This document shows, one piece after another, positions 59,577-64,000 of a stretch of 64,000 nt of DNA. Position 1 is the stretch's first letter, and each line of letters starts with the position of its first letter. Where the stretch lies: positions 38,916,862-38,980,861 of the forward strand of contig CM049307.1 in the NCBI GenBank assembly GCA_026874595.1, written 5' to 3'. The position numbers and the translations under genes were made by a program. The notes under the pieces were generated by a model. The model was not told where the DNA came from and searched no databases. It saw nothing but the letters and a program-made list of their open reading frames with translations. This DNA is from Sipunculus nudus (lineage: Eukaryota; Annelida; Sipuncula; Golfingiida; Sipunculidae).

Positions 59577-59698
59577 AGGGGAGTCTAGATGTGTAGTTTC
59601 AGCTGCCTTGTATACAACATCATGTTCTGACATCATCATTTCATGCTGTTGGGCCATGGATGTTGCTATAGCTTTGGCATATTACTCATATTACATTC

Positions 59699-59802
59699 TA
59701 AAATAGTTTACAGGCTTACAGCATATCACATATGGCAAATGATTATTTTTTAAAATAGTTTACAGGCTTACAGCATATCACATATGGCAAATGATTATTT
59801 TT
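59699..59802. repeat. 52-bp tandem duplication
   Basis: Two identical copies of a unit starting aaaatagtttacaggcttac and containing gcatatcacatatggcaaat. Confidence 0.92.
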
Positions 59803-60879
59803 TTTACTACAGATAAAATTACAAATTTTCCTCTTTATGCCCCTGGCAAAAAAATTAGCTTATTTGTAAAAAACAGGTACTAGGTGGTCACTCACATTAC
59901 CAGTGTACCAGACTCTATATTCATAAGCGTCTGAAAAAGTAAAATATATGGGTGTAATTTTAGAACTGACCTTTTGCAAAACTTAATGAGTTGAAGGAGA
60001 TACCAAAAGAAGGCAAGACATTTGGTCTTGAGAAGAATACACAAGTTACTAGTACATTCAGCATGACATGCTGTGACTTCTTTTGTGATTCTAACCTGTG
60101 ATACGGCAATGGGGGGCATAAATGTCCAATCATACCAAAATTAACAATTGGCCTAAGGGCCTGTATACATATTTGTGAATATACAGATAGGTGGATAGAT
60201 GATTTGATTTGAATATATGTAATGCAGAAAGTAAGAAGTAGATGAAAATAAGCAGAAAAATCAAGATACAAGCAGCTGGCTGTAGACATTTCCTTAAACT
60301 GTACCAAACTTAAATTTTGGTGGCCAAATACACTTTGACAGTGAACTGCCAATCAATTTGGCAAATAAATGATAATATACAAACTGATTTTAGGGGTTTA
60401 TTTTACTCTTATTGAATAATAGGTCATGTTACACTTCCACTCGGTTCCTGCTACATTGACAGTGATTGACCTATTATGACATTAGGACTATTTTAACGTT
60501 GCTGTAAGCCATGTACCCATTGTCGTCAAAACTGATCAAGCCCAGCAAGGAGCGCCCAGAGCCAATATTGTTATATTTCTTTTTGACAGACTGCATACCG
60601 GCCTTGCATCCCGCATGCACACGGCCCTGTACTGGTAGGCTGTTTGGCCTTTCCTTGTTAGTCTGTGAGCTACCGCATGTGGGTTGCTCTGAAGTGGGAA
60701 CAAAGTGGAAGCGTAATATGACCTTTTATTTAATAAGAGTAAGTTTATCTATGTTATATAAAATTACTGTCAATCTCTCACTGACACAGAATGTCAGTTT
60801 CAGTCATTGTGTGCATCATACTACTCCAATTAAATTAGAGGTTAAGTTAAGCTGCACTATGATAGCTCTTAACCTCTTT

Positions 60880-62926
60880 CAGACATGGGGTCTATTACAG
60901 TCATTCTATTACTATTACTATTTCTTTTACTTTTAATTTCTGATATTACTATTACTTTTACCACATTTTATCTTCTATTAGTATTACTATTACTATTACT
61001 GGGGTATCTATTACTATTACTTAAACTGATGGAAAGATTCTAGACCTTTGCAGCCAAGAGCGCTATAAACTAGCACTACAAACACATATTTAAATAATTT
61101 TACAAGCACCTATATCATCCAGTTACCTACACAATTTTCTTTTACTGTGTCTATCATTTACAGAAAGCCTAATGATACTTAATTATTTCAGCTTCTTTAA
61201 TTCTGTTCTTTTATATTTTGAAAGCTCAATGATTGTTATTGGGGCGTTTTAAGTAGAAATTAAAAGATAATTGTATGAACTCTTGAATAGATAAAATTTG
61301 AAAGAAACCCATTGTAAAAGCTATGGCATATGTAAAATTTTGATTTATAATTGTATGCATACTTGTACATTTTTCTATATATTTACTTCACATAAATTTA
61401 TTTTATAGTATATACTTTAAGTTTTAATCTTCTTTCTTGTAGTTAAAAAATAAAGATTTTCAGTGTAACTTAAAATTGTTTCCAGACGAATTATTCATGA
61501 TTATTGCATATTATTATTTAGTATCAAAGCTGACAATTCAGTCCTTAATGTATGTATCAGGAGAGGAATTTATGTAGGGCTGTGTCCTGTTTCCCAATCC
61601 TTATTAATATATCCAATAAGAATACTGTTTACATCAAGATTCTGGACAGAACCAAACTGGAGACAAAAGTACCCCATCTTCTTGGGTGTATATGTTCATT
61701 TAGATGTGATGCCATGTTTAATTCCATCTCATAGTACATCTTGAGAGTGAACAGAGAGGTGGTAAACTTTACAATATTGGTAGCATGCATAACCTTTATT
61801 CTTCAAGCATGCCTTTCTTCATTGCAGCAAAACCAGCATAGGAAAATTTAGAAATATGGAGAGATATTAAAACATATATCAATTTAACAAAACAAAAGAA
61901 AATATGATTTAAATCACTTTCATAATTAATTTGGTATTAAACAATCTTGTACTTTAAATTTTGTACATAACAGGATCTAATTATTTGAAATCAAAATTTC
62001 AGTTATTAAATAATAAAATATGAACAGTTACTTATATTCTCATATTATATAATCAAATAAATTAATATCGTGAAAAAATGGTTCATTTAATTTTCAAAAT
62101 ATAAATTAACATAATTTTAGATACTGAATGAAGGTCTGCAAATTTGGTACTATGAAATACCAGAAAAATATTAAAAGAATAGTTTTTAAAAGAATATGTA
62201 TATAAATTAAATAGATAATACATATACCTGTAGTATGACTTTATCCAAGTGATTGTAGTACTGGTATGAGTTTATAGTATTGTAAGCTTCAATACTTTAT
62301 GGGTAGTGAAAACACCATAAGCTTATAATGAACATTTTGGGTCTGCACTGTATCAGGTTCCATATTACATTTTTCTTGAATGTGTGTTATTGCAATCTGT
62401 ATTATCAAAATGCGAACTGGCTGGTGAAAACACATCTAGGTACATTTCAGAATATGCATATGGACTGACGGGTGCGAGATAAGATGTACATGTCACAATA
62501 ATAATAGACTATTTAAATGGCTCTTAACATCAAACATGCCTATGTTTATCCATGGTTTAGTAATCAAAGGTCAGATTGTGTCAGGTAACTTATTTGGCTG
62601 TGACCTGCTCTGTCCAGTACTCTTATGTAATTAGCACCAGTGGTCACCAGCAATGTGGCAGCTGGCCCTTGTTTGCCTCAACAATAGGCACATCCTGAGC
62701 AATCACTGGACAAGAACCGAGTCTGTTCAGCATTATTTGCTGATATGCTTCATGATGAAGGGGCTCATGGGAAGTAATAGAAAGCAATTTGTTTTTTACT
62801 CTATTACTTTGTCTTCTGTTTCTATTACTATTACAGCTAAAATTTTTGAGTCTATTACTATTACTATTACGTGGAAAAAGCTGTAATAGTCAATTACTAT
62901 TACTAATTACTATTACCCCATGTCCG
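60880..62926. mobile_element. possible 2-kb hAT-like element with attact-rich ends
   Basis: The left end CAGACATGGGGT and the inverse of the right end CGGACATGGGGT match at 11 of 12 bases. Both continue inward into ctattactattact-type repeats in inverted orientation. The flanks acctcttt (60872-60879) and acctactt (62927-62934) agree at 6 of 8. No transposase reading frame. Two independent simple repeats are the alternative. Confidence 0.5.
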
Positions 62927-62999
62927 ACCTACTTATCTCACCAATCTCAGCCATATTGCCCAACATACTGTACTATAAATAACAGATTATACCAACGAC

Positions 63000-63418
63000 A
63001 AGAGCTGTCATAGTGCAGGTAATTAACCATTTTTTATAATGCATGCCAACCGTAATATTTTGGGTACGAATATAGAATACCTCAGGCGCCTAAGCCGGCC
63101 AACTTAACTGGCCCACCCTGTCTTTTACAAGAGATGTATGTACTTAGTAACACATACCCTCACTAATAACTGTCTATTTGTCCATTCCTTCTCATGTTCC
63201 TATCATTTGTATCCTGTATTGCTCCCCCTCCGTCTTTCCAAAACCAACGCCGCCATGTTGCCATAGGCTTCCCCTACTTTCCCCATAACGTCATTAGGAA
63301 TCACCTTCTCACACAATCTCATCGATTCACTATCTCGCTACACTTCTCCTCGTTCCTGTGCCATTTCTCTACCATCTTTACCTACTGATTCATTGATCTA
63401 TCATTTATCTATTCCTCC
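63000..63418. other. window end, CT-rich and nothing firm
   Basis: Pyrimidine-rich plus strand. A minus-strand ATGGCGGCG near 63254 looks like a start context but leads into no frame I recognise. Confidence 0.3.
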
Positions 63419-63600
63419 CACAAGGGGGGGGGGGGGGGGGGGTCTCCCCCAATTATTCCTCATTATTTCTCGTTCATTCTTATCATTGTACCTCTTAAAG
63501 GGGGGGTTTGGGGGGTCTCCCCCCATAATTATTCCCCATTATTTCTATCTATAACAGGGGGGGGGGTGTTCGGGGGGTCTCCCCTGACATTTCCATGTCA
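63419..63600. repeat. G-run repeats with gggggtctccccc palindromes
   Basis: Three loose copies of a G-run followed by gggggtctccccc and aattattccncattattt, about 65-70 bases apart. The longest run is 19 G (63424-63442). Confidence 0.75.
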
Positions 63601-63764
63601 GATATATGAATTTACAATTCGGTCTAGAGAAAATTTCGCCCTCTATAAATGATGTCATACAACTGGGGTTTCCCCAAACACTTTGACAAAGAGACCAACT
63701 CACGTGATCATGCTCATTCACCCATAAACATCTTTTGTCTAAACTTAAATACCCCAATTTTCCA

Positions 63765-64000
63765 CAGGGTTGGGTTTTAGGCTGCCCCAAACCTGTTTTC
63801 GGCAGGGCAGAGCCTAAAAGCTGCCTTTAACTGCCTAAAATAGGTTATAACCTGCCTAAAACTGCCTTTAACTGCCTAAAACTTACTTACCCTCACCTAA
63901 GACTTGCAGTGTAACTTTGTTTTATTGTTGCACAGATAAATGCATTAAAGAAATATGCTAAACAAATTAAAAGTGAGGAACACTTAAAATAAACAAATTA
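63765..64000. mobile_element. possible end of a second CAGGGTTGGG element
   Basis: CAGGGTTGGG at 63765 is identical to the first ten bases of the hAT-like MITE at 58742. It is followed by repeated ctgcctttaactgcctaaaa phrases. The other end is not seen before the window ends. Confidence 0.4.

Noticed and set aside
59892..59938. Minus-strand segment between tttttcag and gtgagt, considered as the TTC30 start exon
   Set aside because: It ends in the wrong phase for the exon at 58393 and lacks family residues.
60511..60936. 141-codon plus-strand open frame
   Set aside because: Composition is not protein-like, it runs into attact repeats at the end, and it shows no known motif.
63240..63260. Minus-strand ATGGCGGCG considered as a gene start
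   Set aside because: The frame that follows has no recognisable product and no convincing donor.

Overview
This is an AT-rich animal nuclear genome window. The genes are split by many GT-AG introns, and intergenic and intronic DNA is full of short non-autonomous transposons, tandem arrays and microsatellites. The protein matches are to metazoan families, and the repeat style (rolling-circle-like elements with internal tandem units, a gacgg microsatellite and a terminal hairpin) resembles what is described from bivalve molluscs. I infer a lophotrochozoan, most likely a bivalve; I cannot name the species from the sequence alone. No bacterial, phage or CRISPR features are present, and I recognised no tRNA or rRNA gene.

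Two protein-coding genes can be reconstructed exon by exon. (1) Plus strand, about 2296-14637: the C-terminal ~360 residues of a class II Rab11 family-interacting protein (RAB11FIP3/RAB11FIP4, fly nuclear fallout). It has eleven phase-consistent exons, a long coiled coil and the Rab11-binding domain at the extreme C terminus. The N-terminal part, including any EF-hands, lies outside the window. (2) Minus strand, 58393 down to 27024: TTC30/IFT70 (worm DYF-1, zebrafish fleer), a tetratricopeptide-repeat subunit of the intraflagellar transport B complex. It has fifteen phase-consistent exons encoding 631 residues; only a first exon of about 20-25 codons is missing. The two genes converge tail to tail across about 12.4 kb.

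Layout: 1-14637 RAB11FIP gene, with a Harbinger-like MITE, a Tc1/mariner-like MITE, a 44-bp minisatellite (8 copies) and an (AT)n tract in or near its introns; 14638-27023 convergent intergenic space with 3' flanks and a cluster of rolling-circle-like repeats (21305-25217); 27024-58393 TTC30, whose introns hold two long copies of one repeat family (29722-31652 and 48622-52315) and several others (39182-39903, 41360-43480, 45660-46150, 54638-58045); 58394-64000 upstream or first-intron DNA with a hAT-like MITE carrying a perfect 8-bp target duplication, a second 2-kb inverted-repeat element, and G-rich low-complexity DNA.

The genes look ordinary and intact. The most interesting material is the repeat fraction. 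Several unrelated core sequences share one 3' architecture (gacgg microsatellite, then a hairpin, then an A-run). One family is built from ~337-bp tandem units, each carrying GGTGGCGCCACC or a one-base variant. Another array carries repeated AGGTCA nuclear-receptor half-sites. A 121-bp MITE sits about 23 bp from a TTC30 splice acceptor. I did not find a convincing new multi-gene system.
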